Shown here piece by piece: positions 1 to 11,273 of a stretch of 64,000 bases of DNA. The stretch's first letter is position 1. Every line of letters begins with the position of its first letter. The notes beneath the pieces are model-generated. The model saw only the letters and a list, made by a program, of their open reading frames with translations. It was not told the origin of the DNA and searched no databases. A program made the translations under genes and the position numbers. This DNA is from Camillea tinctor (Eukaryota > Ascomycota > Sordariomycetes > Xylariales > Xylariaceae): contig MU394054.1 of NCBI GenBank assembly GCA_022578605.1, positions 498,945 through 562,944 of the forward strand. Direction: 5' to 3'.

Positions 1-2865
1 CCGAATTTGCCCAGAAGTTTTAGGATATCGTGAGACCAACTTTCGAGCATCCGGGACTCGTCAAGACATCGTAGGGAGGTATCACTAGCAGGGTTTAGTT
101 TCTGAATTCTCTGTACAAAGTAGTATAGAGACTCAGATGCCTCGGTGAGGACAGTGAGTTGGCCAAGAGAGGCCAAGACGTATATCCATGTTAACACAGA
201 AGGGTTCGAAAGGAATGGGGTGAGAAGCTCTAGTTGGCGATCCACGTCTGTCGATGATTTTGCAGCCTCGAGATGGTACGCCCATGACGTTGCACGGTAT
301 AGAAATACTTTCGTGGGCGTCTTCTGGAGTTTGGAGCGGAGGCTCTTGTCCAGGAACGAAGACATACATTGCGTGAACAGATCGACATGCGCATCGATGG
401 CGTTCAGCGAAAAGGGGAGGCCGGAAGTTGTAGAGAGGTACTCGCGAGCCGTTTGGTGTATCAGACCAAAGTGCTCATTTCCTTCAACCACAACGAACTG
501 GCCGCAGAGCTGGTTGACAGTGTGGGGAATATTCAAAAGCCGGCCAAACTCGGGCTCTAGGATATCCGCAAGCTCTTCTACAGTCAACGGCCGGCGCGCA
601 TGGATTGCCCACGTTAGGAGCTTACGTGAGAGATTCCTGTCTGATTCCCTTCGGATTTGGCATATGTTCTTTTCCATCCGCTTGTATATGCCCTCCATTC
701 CAGGCGGCAACTCAGAAAGTCGTTCTCTGATATCATCTTCAGTGTGACAGTCTTTGACTTCCTGTAACATGAGATGGACCCAGAGGAAATTCCCATCCGC
801 GCCGTCAATGATCTTGTTAGTGATCTCTGATGTGATCTCATCGCTCCAGCTGCAATATTTCAACTCCTCTTTGACGTAGATATTAATATCCGTTCTGTCA
901 TCATTGATAGAAAACGCTGCGGAGGATATCTTAGGGCGAATACGTTCAAAAGCAGTGGAGAAGTCTCGGGTCCATCTGCTTGCTATGAGGATCTTGATGG
1001 TAATTTTTGATCTAGTAATATCTGGCAGAAGCTCAAAGAGATGCTCCGGCGAACTTGCTTCGTCAAGTCCGTCAATAACCCAGTACAGTGTCGTGTCAGA
1101 ATCCAGCTCAAAGAGAAGATTTGTAAACAACTTCGTCCAAATTGCTTTCCAGTCCACATCCTTAGGGGCATAACCCCCTTCTGTGAGTGAAATCAGGGCT
1201 TTACGGAAAGGAGTGATTTGTACAGCCGCCTGGAATGCAAGAACCTTTAGAAGCGAGGCCATCGATCGTTTCATCTCATCACCGGCCCTAAAAAAGAAAT
1301 ACTGAGTTGCGGTGCCCATATCATGGAGATGTTGCACTATATATGAAGAGAGAATTGACTTCCCCCGTGCCGGTCGTCCATGCAGCCATAATAAACTAGG
1401 GCTTGAAGGCGAAGATATCCATTCCTGGATTGAAGGGTTGTCGAGGACCCATTGGCATGTCCCATCCGCACGACGGCCAGAGAAGAGGTCTAGGTCATTC
1501 TCAAAAGACGTTGTTATTGACAGAATATCTCTGAGGGCATCCGTCTCCTGAGTAATGGACTGGGGGTCTGCTCAGGTCAGTTAAGTCCAGGCCGAGTATT
1601 AATTTAGGCTTGGATGCTTATGGCAAAGACGCTATTCTGACGTACTAGGTGAGGAGCCCGTTGGCATAAGAGATTTCAGTGCTCCAAGAACAACCCGGTA
1701 GTTGGGATCATTGGGGCTTTCGAATTTACAAGCATTATGATGATCCGCATTGAGAGACCTAGATATTTCCCCTGGGTAGCCTAGCCTTGCACTTTCGCTA
1801 TCCACTATTAGCTACAGGAACCAGTCAGCCTATCAGTCCGAAGCAAGTGTATTATAAAGATAATACTGACAGATGATGATATGCCAAGGGAAGTTCGTAG
1901 GGTTTCATAGAAGGAAAATATTTGTAGGCTAGGAGCAAGGTGGCGAAATTGCTCATTGATCATACGAAGAAAGGGGCCATTTTGAATGAGCTCAGAAACG
2001 TAGTGTTTTGGTGTCAACCCGACTGTGGCCGATAGAATCTTATTCAATAGCTTGGCCAATTCCGAGCCGCGATGTGGTGTAGAGAGGAACACGACACCCT
2101 TAATAGCGTTGACTAGACTAGTATAACGAGTATCCAGTTGCGCATCGAGATAAGCCTGTACACCACGTTAAGAAACCAGCAACCCAGGTTGATAACAGTC
2201 TGAAAGAACTTACTTGCTTAAATACCAAACCTCCCATTGAGTGCACCACGAATATAATGGGCACCTACGCTTTGATGAGTATTACAACTATATCATAGGT
2301 TGAAAGTTGAACTTACTTCTCCAAGGCGTAAGGTGTTTCCATCGGAGTCTCTCCCGAAGAGCATATCATATAGTAGGTTCTTCGCGAAGTCAGATATGCC
2401 CAGTGATGAGCTCTGCGAAGAGGAACGGAAGTTGGCGTTATAGCCAAAAGAAAGTATTCTCGCATGCTGGACATTGGAGTCTACCGGTAGCCATTCACGA
2501 GGCCAAAACAGATTGAGATCTCTATCCTTGCACCACGTCAGTCTACTCGAGCCGCCGAGACCATGCACGAAAATAATATCGGCAGAGGGCGTTGCCTCTG
2601 GATCATAGAGCACCGTGAGCCCCAGCGGATCTGAAGCTCGATTCGCAGTTGCCGGTTCGAGTCTGATGGGAAGAGTCGAAGTCTCGCTAACGGTAGGTTG
2701 GCTTGGTTCTGTATAACTCTTAACGGTCTTCTGCTCAACATGAATGAATGCATCCTCCTTCACGACACTGCTTAACGGCCGTCTCAATTGCGTCCTGAAC
2801 CGCTCCGATTTATTACGAAAGGAATCGTCCGCCTGGCGGCGGCTCCGAAAATGAAACAACTTCAT
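1..2865 (-). CDS. NLR-like protein: alpha/beta-hydrolase + NACHT NTPase (3' end beyond window)
   Basis: Five exons can be joined in frame: 2865-2317, 2264-2214, 2155-1871, 1811-1646 and 1567 to the window edge. All introns have GT donors and AG acceptors, and the last exon stays open for over 1.5 kb. The N-terminal half is a serine-esterase-like alpha/beta-hydrolase: FVHGLGG oxyanion region, nucleophile elbow VHSMGG on the 51-nt exon 2, then FLSTPHRGSELAKLL. The NACHT domain follows, with Walker A GRPARGKS (near 1350-1375) and Walker B LYWVIDGLDEA (near 1060-1090), then the winged-helix-like stretch and HQTAREYL. The C-terminal repeat domain (ankyrin, TPR or WD40 in this family) would lie left of position 1. 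Fungal NACHT proteins of this architecture are thought to act in non-self recognition and regulated cell death; that role here is inference. The start ATG at 2865 is the first in frame. The frame looks intact. Confidence 0.87.
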
Positions 2866-3939
2866 CTATAGATGCCCGACTTGTTAGCATTGACCTCTTT
2901 ATACATCCCCTGAACAGGTGATACATAACGTACCATTTTAAGGCCTTTCTTTTTTTGGCCGTCTATGTAACCCTCAAGACATGTCGACGGAGGTGGCAGA
3001 TGAGGCCTCAGCCTTATTCATAATGGTGTGAACCCCTCCGCTCTATAGAGCTGTTACAAGCCCCCTGCCGCAGCGTACATCTCTGATGGAGCGAAAGCAA
3101 GAAGCGGCGTTTATAGGCCCAATGATGGGATCCAATAAGCGCCGAAGTGCCTATATGGGAGTATAAACTAATAATCATCGCTGGCACTGTGTCCAATCAT
3201 TCAACGACTATACCCAGATGCGCGGCTATTATAAAAGAGAAAAGCTATAATGATATATTATTCGTAATACCAGTATCCATTTCTCCTATGCTAATACAAT
3301 CTATTTAAACATCTGTTCTAGTCGATATTTAGGTAGTAAATTTGAGCCTACGACGATGTTTTATGAATATACAACTGGGTCCCAAACAACCTCCGCCTTA
3401 ATCCCGAGCCTCTCCCAGCACTGTATACTCCGTAGGATCCAGTTAGCAGTTTTGCGATCCTAACATATTCAAACCACTGAACAATACATACTAGAGTAGA
3501 AACTAAAGAAAATAGGGGAGAAAAAGGGAAAAGCGCGTATTACAATTTGTTCGACCATCTAAAGAACACTTAACGTATAATATAGTGTCTATATCAAATA
3601 CAAATGAATAATTCACCCCTAACCACATCTAGCTCGGTCCTTTTCCTCATCTACAAGCTCATCCATCTCTTTAGCCATACCTTCACGTTAGCTACCCCAG
3701 CAAAGAAATAAAACATCAGTAGCATCGTAAAGCAGAAAAGACGTTCAATACATTTGCGTTAGATAGTTTGCACTAAGTAGTTCTACCATAGCCATACCAG
3801 GGTCATCTGATTTTATGTACATATCCCATCACATTACCTCCTCCCTCCCCTTATACAGAATAGGACCTCTCTCGCGCACCTGATCACGGCTATCGCGCAG
3901 AGAACCCTCACCTCACCTAGCAACCCCCTCCCAACCAAC
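2866..3939. other. intergenic, no gene seen
   Basis: This stretch separates the start of the NLR-like gene from the 3' end of the SPRY gene. It would hold the NLR promoter and 5' leader as well as the SPRY 3' UTR. It is AT-rich around 3230-3600 and pyrimidine-rich at 3830-3960. No reading frame with recognisable similarity was found. Confidence 0.6.
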
Positions 3940-4917
3940 CTAACCTACCTTCCCCTTCCCCTCGCCCCTCCACCCCCTCCAAACCCACCTCTCCGGCACA
4001 AACACCACCTCAAACGTCGTCTTCCCAAAGACCCCCACCGCGGCGCACAAATCGTGCATACCCTGCAGCCCCTCCAGCGAGGTATCCTGCTCGCTATCCC
4101 GTAGCCTATCCAGCGCCCACCTCTCGACCTCCTCCCCCTGCCGCGTAATAAACGCGTCGACCTGCACTCCCCCCCTGCCCTCGCTGAGCCGCACCCCCAA
4201 CCCCACCGTCTCGCCGCTCCGGAACGGCCCCGTGCGCCCCGCCTCCCCGCCCGCGCTGTTGTTCACGTACTTATGGCCGTCGTCGCCGTGCACGGCGACG
4301 CTCCCGCGGTGCCACCCGGGGAGGCGGAAGCCCGGGTACGGCGGGGCGCTGAAGCCCAGCGCGAGGGGCACCTCGCCGCCGCCGCCCGCGTCGATGACGC
4401 GCACCTCGAAGTAGGCCGTGTGCGGGAGGCGCGTGTGCAGGGGGCTGTAGAGCGGCGGGTAGGTGGCGAGGTAGGTGTCGGGGGTGTGGCGGTGGGGTGC
4501 GGCGCCGCGCCAGACGCCGACGTCGAGGCGCGCGAGGGTGACGTGCGGCGAGCCCGGCGGCGCGAACATGTTGATGTTGCCGGCGGAGAGGGCGGCGAGG
4601 GTGGCGGCGTCGAGGGGCTGCGGGGTGTACAGCGGGAAGCGCGCGCACCACTCGTCGCCCCGCTCGGCTTCCTCCTGCGTGGCGTTGTTCGCGGGCGAGC
4701 TGTCGTAGCCGTTGAAGAAGTCGGGGGGCGGGGGCAGGAGAGAGGTGTCCGGGTTGGCGAGGGCGGGTGGAGGGCCGGATGGGGGGCTCCCGTATGGGGG
4801 CGGCATGGACGGCATGCTTGCTCTTGCTGGTAGTTTGCTGCTGGAGGGTGAATATTGTGGTAGTTGGGCTGGCTTGGGAGGTGGATCGTTGTAGTTGTTC
4901 TTGTCGCCGAGACACAT
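3940..4917 (-). CDS. SPRY-domain protein
   Basis: Single-exon gene of 325 codons, read from the ATG at 4917 (MCLGDKNNYNDPPPKP). The same frame stays open upstream to a GTG in a poly-A/T tract, but that extension is probably 5' leader. Roughly residues 1-100 are Pro/Ser-rich and disordered. A SPRY/B30.2-like domain follows, with hallmarks LGFSAPPYPGFRLPGW, VHGDDGHKY, and GPFRSGETVGLGV, ending in TTFEVVFVPERWVWRG. SPRY domains are protein-interaction modules; yeast Ssh4 and Ear1, which adapt membrane cargo to the Rsp5 ubiquitin ligase, also carry one, but no transmembrane helix or PPxY motif is evident here. Substrate or partner is unknown. The coding region is very GC-rich (about 4100-4800), which produces long antisense shadow frames that I ignore. 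Confidence 0.85.
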   Translation of the reverse strand: MCLGDKNNYNDPPPKPAQLPQYSPSSSKLPARASMPSMPPPYGSPPSGPPPALANPDTSLLPPPPDFFNGYDSSPANNATQEEAERGDEWCARFPLYTPQPLDAATLAALSAGNINMFAPPGSPHVTLARLDVGVWRGAAPHRHTPDTYLATYPPLYSPLHTRLPHTAYFEVRVIDAGGGGEVPLALGFSAPPYPGFRLPGWHRGSVAVHGDDGHKYVNNSAGGEAGRTGPFRSGETVGLGVRLSEGRGGVQVDAFITRQGEEVERWALDRLRDSEQDTSLEGLQGMHDLCAAVGVFGKTTFEVVFVPERWVWRGWRGEGKGKVG

Positions 4918-6224
4918 GGTAGTGGTGGCAGTAGTGGTATTATTTATACACGAGAGGAAAGGTGACGAAAGTGGCTGAGAGCAAGTGACGAAAAAAAAAA
5001 GAAAAAAAAAAAACACTTGATGTTGGTTGTAAGAAGTAAGAAGTAGTAGTTAACCTAAGTATTTGGAAGATATTAATAAAGAGATCGGTTAGAGACAGCC
5101 GAGAATGGGTTAGCGGAGATCATCTGCTTAACCTAACTAGCGTAGTTGTAGTCAATAGAGGTCCCGAGGTCATGTGAATAGTTCATATTCTCATTGCTGA
5201 CTATCTAGGTTAGATAGTACCTAGCTAGGGGGGCATTGCATTGCCAAGTCAAAGATATTTATAATTCACAAAGAACGTTGGTAATGATTTAAATTCTGCT
5301 TGTTCTTATTGTCGTTGTAAGTCTGTAAGTTTGTTTAGAGGGGTCTCAAGGTGTGACGGTGTGGCTTTAACTGCAGCAAACCCAGAACTGAGAAGCAACT
5401 CTCTCATTTGCCAATCGCCTTGTACTAGGTTATGTAAATCACCCCCTTTTTTGGTCACCACAACCAGCCTTCCGGAACCGCTAGAACCCGATTAAGGTTT
5501 CGTTTCTATCGAACTTATTGTGGGGTTAAATCTTTGATTTTAGCGTGATGCAAGATCTGTGGGGGCCGTACACTAGTCCTATTAAACTTCTCATTCTATC
5601 TTACATTTACTACCTAGCAGCATTGATATCGGCATAGCACACTGATATAGCATCTTCCAAACTAAATAAAAAATAGCTATTATTGATCTATAATTATAAA
5701 TTATATATACCTAATATATATTAAAGACTAAGTCTTGGTCAACAATACCCAACAATCATACTATTTAGTTGGTGATAGTTAGCAGAAAGAACTAATAAGG
5801 TGGATTGAATTCTAACTATCGAAGTTGGCAACTATCGCTAACAATCTGAGAAGAGTAACTGAATTAAATAACTAGGAAATGAATAACCAGGAACTAGATG
5901 ACTAGGGTGTCTGAGTCTCTCGCTAACTTGATGTCGGCGACAGAAAAAACTATGTGCTAACTTAGTTAGTTGCCTCAAGCAACCAGTCTCTGGTTCCCGG
6001 TTCCCTTAATCCTCATAACAGTGTATATCCTCATCCGTTCTGTGTGTGCTTTACCAGGCGTATGTAGAGGCTCACATCTTAACATAGACCAGCATTCTAT
6101 CTTTTGGCTGAACCATCTCAGTGTCGACTTCATACAGTCGTTGCCCATTGATCATGTGCGAAGGCGTTGCCTCATCCCCCCTTGGGACAAAATGTTAATA
6201 AGGACTTGACTAACGTCGTGGTTT
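4918..6224. other. AT-rich intergenic DNA with short inverted motif copies
   Basis: Just upstream of the SPRY start are T-runs (on the minus strand) and a GTG-initiated open frame without coding character. From about 5570 to 5900 the DNA is strongly AT-rich. GATAGTTAG at 5774-5782 is inverted as CTAACTATC at 5812-5820, and a close copy (AACTATCGCTAAC) follows near 5830-5842. No gene was recognised; this may be transposon debris. Confidence 0.5.
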
Positions 6225-6638
6225 TTAGTTGAGTTCATACCGTATCTTGTCCCATTCTTCCCAAGCTTGTTCGATTTCAAAGGGGTACTGAGTCATTGGC
6301 TCAGTAATGGCCAGCTACATTTCGGACATTGAAGCCACTCTTGCACTAGACGCTAGTGGATATATCCTTAGTGTCTCCTTGATCACGTCGATCGTCTGTT
6401 GAGAAGCCAGGAAATTAAACCTAGCGACATATTTAACCGCTAGATTGAGCACAGTTGTTTTCTGGCTCGCGTCTTCGTCCTCGGTGGAGTTCAACCGAGC
6501 TCTGATATACGGCTCAACTAGGTCGTGTACTGTACGGTTGTGTCCCTCAATCTGCATGTGATGCCAAGGCATGCGACGATGTAGGAAACCGCACGGTTTA
6601 AAGCTCATCATGGCATGTATGTGGTAGATAGCCTGCAT
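6225..6638 (-). pseudogene. cytochrome P450 fragment (decayed)
   Basis: The minus-strand frame from the ATG at 6638 reads HRRMPWHHMQIEGHNRTVHD, then a VEPYIRARL segment, then VIKETLRIYPLASSARV. The last is the P450 K-helix (ExxR, here ETLR) with its following proline; the first parts resemble the region before the I-helix. The I-helix with its AGxDT/ETT motif is absent, so the two conserved parts are abutted by an internal deletion. A TAG interrupts the frame at about 6315, after which the same frame runs open to a TAA at 6225-6227. No heme-binding FxxGxRxCxG motif follows. This is a relic, not a functional enzyme. It is unrelated in sequence detail to the intact P450 at 14.9-17.0 kb. Confidence 0.6.
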
Positions 6639-7390
6639 CTGCCTCTTGCGGGCCCCCAGATCTCTTCAGACTAGATCACACGAGCTCGATGTTCTATTTA
6701 GTCGTATCGCAGTCGGTAATGTTACGTCCTAAACTGTAACATACCTAGGTATGTAATATAGTGTTAGATATCGTGTTGAAGGAATCAAGTGAGATATTTA
6801 ATAACATGTTACGTCCCAACCAGTGGGGCAACATATATAGTAATTGTGAAGCTTTTGCTTCTTGGCTCAGTTGGTTGTCTCCAAACGAATTGTGATATAA
6901 CACAGCACGAGTACGTATGCATTGCTTTCCTTCGTAGTACAAATCTAAGCTAGGGAACCTATCATTCAGCCGTCTGACGACGAACACATAAAACGGAGAC
7001 TATTCATATCATTTGCAATACTACTTTCTCATATCACATACCTAGAACGCTCACTGCTGGAGCGTGCTTGACGTCTCGTTTCTACAAATCCTGCCCTTTA
7101 AGTTGCACCATTTTCACAACCTCTTTTCAGCTTTAGCTTCTGCCGACCTACCTTTTACACTTAAACGATTACGATACTTTAATATTCCATTATTAGGGAT
7201 CTATTACCAATGACTAACCAAATCCATTGTTTTCACCCTAATACTGACTGTCCTTTGTATCTTGGTTAGGTATGATATGTTTTACATATACCTAGTTATG
7301 GACGGAGTGCGACTAAGACCAAGAGATCCTAATTCATACCACCATTTAGCCTTTCCCTCCTTGCGGCTCAGTGCGGTTGGTCCTCATATA
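6639..7390. other. AT-rich spacer between two gene relics
   Basis: It contains an 80-codon minus-strand open frame (6745-6987) that begins with GTG and has no recognisable family. It may be further debris from the same ancestral locus as the P450 and oxidoreductase fragments on either side. Nothing else was seen. Confidence 0.4.
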
Positions 7391-7740
7391 CTATGGGAAT
7401 AGCTTCCATCCTCCGGGGACACCTTTCTGGAAGATGCCCTGAGGGTCGAATTTCTGACTAATTCTTTGGAGTTCCTTCTTGTTTTCCGCGCCGTAAGAGC
7501 CGATAGGGTCCTGGAAGTTGTACGAGTAGTTCATATATGTAAAGTCAATTAATTGACCTCTCGATGCAGTATCCTTTCTCATTTCTGCCAAGGCGCCCTT
7601 AAAAGCCCCAAGGACCTTTTCATCGTCGCTCGCCAGGTTTCAGTACATACATCAAGAAAGCCACAGACATGACAGGGCCAAGATTAGGGTCGCTTGCGAT
7701 GGTTATCCTTTCCCATGGCACGTTAACGTTAGTTTACAGT
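7391..7740 (-). pseudogene. C-terminal remnant of a berberine-bridge-type FAD oxidoreductase
   Basis: The minus-strand frame ends with FTYMNYSYNFQDPIGSYG, then KKELQRISQKFDPQGIFQ and GVPGGWKLFP before a stop. This matches the C-terminal signature of FAD-linked oxidases with a BBE domain, where a Y-x-N-Y motif precedes the final FQ..VPGG. Just upstream, DPNLGPVMSVAFLMYVLK reads in a neighbouring frame, so a frameshift lies near 7640. No flavin-binding N-terminal domain precedes it. The remainder has been deleted or has decayed, so the piece is non-functional. Together with the nearby P450 fragment it suggests an eroded secondary-metabolism cluster (inference). Confidence 0.65.
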
Positions 7741-8509
7741 ACAGATCAACACATGCCTTCCTCGAGTTCTTTTCTATATGTTTTCTTTACAAATAAAGAG
7801 TATGATGGTTAGGTGTCGTAGACTAGGGACTATAGTCCCCCACAGCCTTATACACCTGTACGTAGGTAGAGGGTCCCCTATCTCTAGTTCAATACATAAT
7901 AAATACCCAAATAAAAATTAATATAGTTATATTATGAATATTGAAGTAGCGTGATAGAAATGTGGTATTGCTGGTTAGGGGGTGGATTGTGGGATGTAAG
8001 AATAATGGTCTACTAGTTTACAATAGCCACTGAAATCTCCTTAAACAAGGTGCACCAGCCTCACAATATATATGAAAACAAAGTTTATTTAATGCTTTTA
8101 TTAGTGAAAGCGTGCGTATACACAGTACAATATGAAAGATACTGCGATCTCATGTACTATGTATATAAGAAGCCAAATTTACTAGACCACCCCTTTTATC
8201 CTCGTCAAGTTATATAACTCAATACATACGTATGTCCATCAAGCGTCCATCATAAAATAAGGGGCAAGTTGGATGGGCTCCCTTCTTAAATCTATCTCCA
8301 TGGTCATCATGAAGTCGTTAAAATGCACCTAGTACTCTCAACTAAGAATAGAATCATCAACCGCATAAGTAATCCCCAGCCCTTACTCTTCCCCACCGAA
8401 TCATTCACACCACATACATCATACTTCCATTTCCACCCCCTTTTCCCTCTATTGAAGCTCAACTTTTCACACAACTTCAGTTGACTGCCCCAGCCGAGGA
8501 ATTGTCCCC
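7741..8509. other. intergenic, downstream of the Ca2+/H+ exchanger gene
   Basis: AT-rich DNA that should include the 3' UTR and polyadenylation region of the exchanger gene on its right. No coding region was recognised. Confidence 0.5.
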
Positions 8510-11273
8510 CTAGGCACTCCAGTCGCTGGCGTCTGAACCTTCAGGGTAGAAGAACGCGATAATGGCAATAATGACATAAGTGGCGCAGAGCAGCGCGCCT
8601 TCAAGGTAGTTACTTCTCCCGTCAAGGATTAGGAAGTTGATAATGAAGGCCGAAACGAATAGACAGACCGTCTCGAAGAGCGTAAAGTACAGGGTCATAG
8701 GCTGATCGATGATCCAGCCCAGGATGACCACCAAGGGTGTGAGAAACAGGGCAATCTGAATAGAACTACCGATCGCAACACCAATGGCCAGGTCCATTTT
8801 ATTCTTCATCGCCACCGCGACTGCCGTGACGTGCTCTGCAGCGTTTCCGACAATGGGTAGGATGATCAAACCAATGAAAATCTCCTTGATTGCGCTATTT
8901 TCGACGACGGCGTCGATAGCGTCAACCATAAATTCAGCACATGTAGCGACAAGGGCCGTCGAAATTAGAAGCATCACCACGGCAGCCACACGCGAAAGAT
9001 CGTCTTCGTGTGTCTCCCCGCCTTCGCCACCTTCACCTGCTAGAGCGGCCGAAGGAACTCTGACGGGCATCAGGCCTCCAGGGGGTCGGTATTGGTACTG
9101 GTTGAGACGTTCCGGAAGCGAATTGGTTCTACGAATACCGTATCGGACACGAGGCACAGGGCCAGAAGGGACAACCGGTGCCGCACCAGGTTGTGCAGAT
9201 TGCGTGAAAACGGCAGGCGCTAAACTCTTTGCGACGGGTCGGAATGACAGCCCACGGAAGTTGTTGAAAGGCCGCTTCTGACCACCAGGGCTCGACTCGA
9301 TCGTGCCATCAAGAGGGAGGGCATTGTCAGCAAAATCAACCCGGCGAGGCTCTCCATTGGTAGTATCTGCGGTTTGCGCATCTGCCGGATCCAACCCCAC
9401 AATGTTTTCGCTCGCAATGATCCCTTCGGTTTCAAGAGGAGTAGATTGCTTCCTTGATTGGCGGTGCTTCTTAGAATGCTTGTGGCGATGTTTCCGATGC
9501 GACTTGGACGGTTTAGCATCTTCCTCTTCAATAGCTTCCTCGCTCCCCTGTGAGTTCGTGCGGGGGAAGAAAATGGGGCCATTCGCAGAGTCACCAGACT
9601 TAGAACCCTCGTGTACGGGACTAGCGTTGTTAGTGTTGAAAGAAGATGTGCGGGTTCCAGATTCGCCTTCATCGGTATCAGCTGATGCAACGCTAGACTT
9701 TCTGCGACGGCGGCGAATTGCTCGCTTGACACGTCGTGACATAGTGTTTCTTGAATGACTAGACCCATCTGAATCCGAGTCAGAAGATGAGCTAGACTCC
9801 GAACTAGAGGTATCTAGCCACGCAGCTGCGGGACCGGGGGTGGATTCCTCGTCGATAATGTGCTGAGGCGTCGACTCATACATGTACGCATGGGATTTCA
9901 GCTGGAACAGAAGATAGACGACATAGACAAGGAGGAGGATCTAAAGACTGAAATTAGTGTCTGTAAAGAGAATCATTCAAGGCATCACATACCACACTAG
10001 TACCACGACTAATCTTTAGGGATTCCTCGTCCGCGAGGGCCTTGTCCCTGAAGGAGGCATGGAAGGCCGTCTAGACGCGATTAGCTAGGAAAATGGATTT
10101 AGCCAGACGAGGCTTAACTCACTGGCAAGACAAGACTAATAACGCTCAGACTGAGCAAGCAGGCGCTCATCTGCGTGACGGTGCTGTTGTAAATCTACAA
10201 CATGTTAGTTGAACTATTCTATTTTGGTTTCACAGCAGAACAGCACAACTGACCTGCTCGCGGAATCGGAGGCCACCGAGGAAAAAGGCCATTCCTAGGA
10301 TAAGCAATAGATTTGCGAGAATAGATCCCAACAGCGAAGCTTGGACAATTCGAATTTCGCCCTAAAAAATTATTAGCATTTCTGTTCCAATGACACATTC
10401 AAGAGAACGGCTTACCTTAACCAACGCAATGCTAAGTTCAGAAAAAGGAACTGTTAGTAGCTGTAAAGTAAAAAAGGGGGTATTATGCAGGGATATATCT
10501 TGGCAAGGCGTAGTGTGAACTTAAGGACAGCCTTAACGGCGCCTACAGCCAGACTACACTCGCAAGCTTTGTAGGAATAACATACATGCTATAGAATCGT
10601 TAGCACCTGGGCTGGCAAATACAAGACAGAGGCCAACATGGGACTTCAGGGCTTACAAGATAATTAGCTCCACAGCGTTACCGAAGGTAACATTCAGCAG
10701 AGCGCCGACCGTGTCACCCATTTTACGGGCTACCGACTCGGTGGCATGGCTAAGGATGGCGGCAAGCGGGATAATGGCAATGGCATTGATACCAAAGACG
10801 GCACCGGGGTTCATACCCGGGACGTTAGCAATTATGATTCCGACGGGCACGAAAACCAGGAACACATTGATCCAGCTATGTAATAGGATCTTCTTGGTAA
10901 TCAAGAAGAAGCGTACAGCGACATTGGGTTTCTCCTTCTCATCCTCGGACTGGTTTACGACAGACCCCGGCCCCTCAGCTTCAGTTGCCGGCGAAGCTGA
11001 CTTATCGGCATGTTCGCTATCCGACGCGGGCTTCGAGGATCGGGTTGTGCCGTCGCCAGGCAGTGCTTGGCTACGAAAAGAGCTGCCGGTGCTGGCATCT
11101 TGTTGCTGGTGCTGCTTCTGCTGTGACGATGATAGATTTGGTGAGTTGCTTATGGGAAGCGTAGGGGTGCTGTTGGATGCAGTGGGTTGTTTCGTGCCTC
11201 CATACGCGTGACTTCGTGCCCAAGAGCGTATGCGATCTAGATAGGGGGCTTGGTCAGACGAGCTTTCCTTCAT
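8510..11273 (-). CDS. vacuolar Ca2+/H+ antiporter, CAX family, with very long central loop
   Basis: Six exons join in frame: 11273-10657, 10431-10416 (16-nt micro-exon), 10361-10254, 10194-10123, 10070-9993 and 9940-8510, giving about 773 residues. The first CAX half carries GNAVELIIFIALVKGEI and the second GNAAEHVTAVAVAMKNK; these paired GNxxE motifs are the cation-binding c-1 and c-2 repeats. The family exchanges cytosolic Ca2+ for vacuolar protons (yeast VCX1). The N-terminus (about 130 residues) is Ser/Gln-rich and disordered. Between the halves lies a loop of about 300 residues (roughly 317-612) with Ser/Asp runs, RRVKRAIRRRRRKS and a His/Lys-rich KSHRKHRHKHSKKHRQ; yeast VCX1 is only 411 residues in total. 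The start is the first in-frame ATG; an upstream exon cannot be excluded because the frame is open to a TTG at 11306. Confidence 0.92.

Noticed and set aside
4271..4915. Long Arg/Pro/His-rich and Val/Gly-rich frames overlapping the SPRY gene in other frames
   Set aside because: Shadows created by the high G+C of the SPRY coding sequence.
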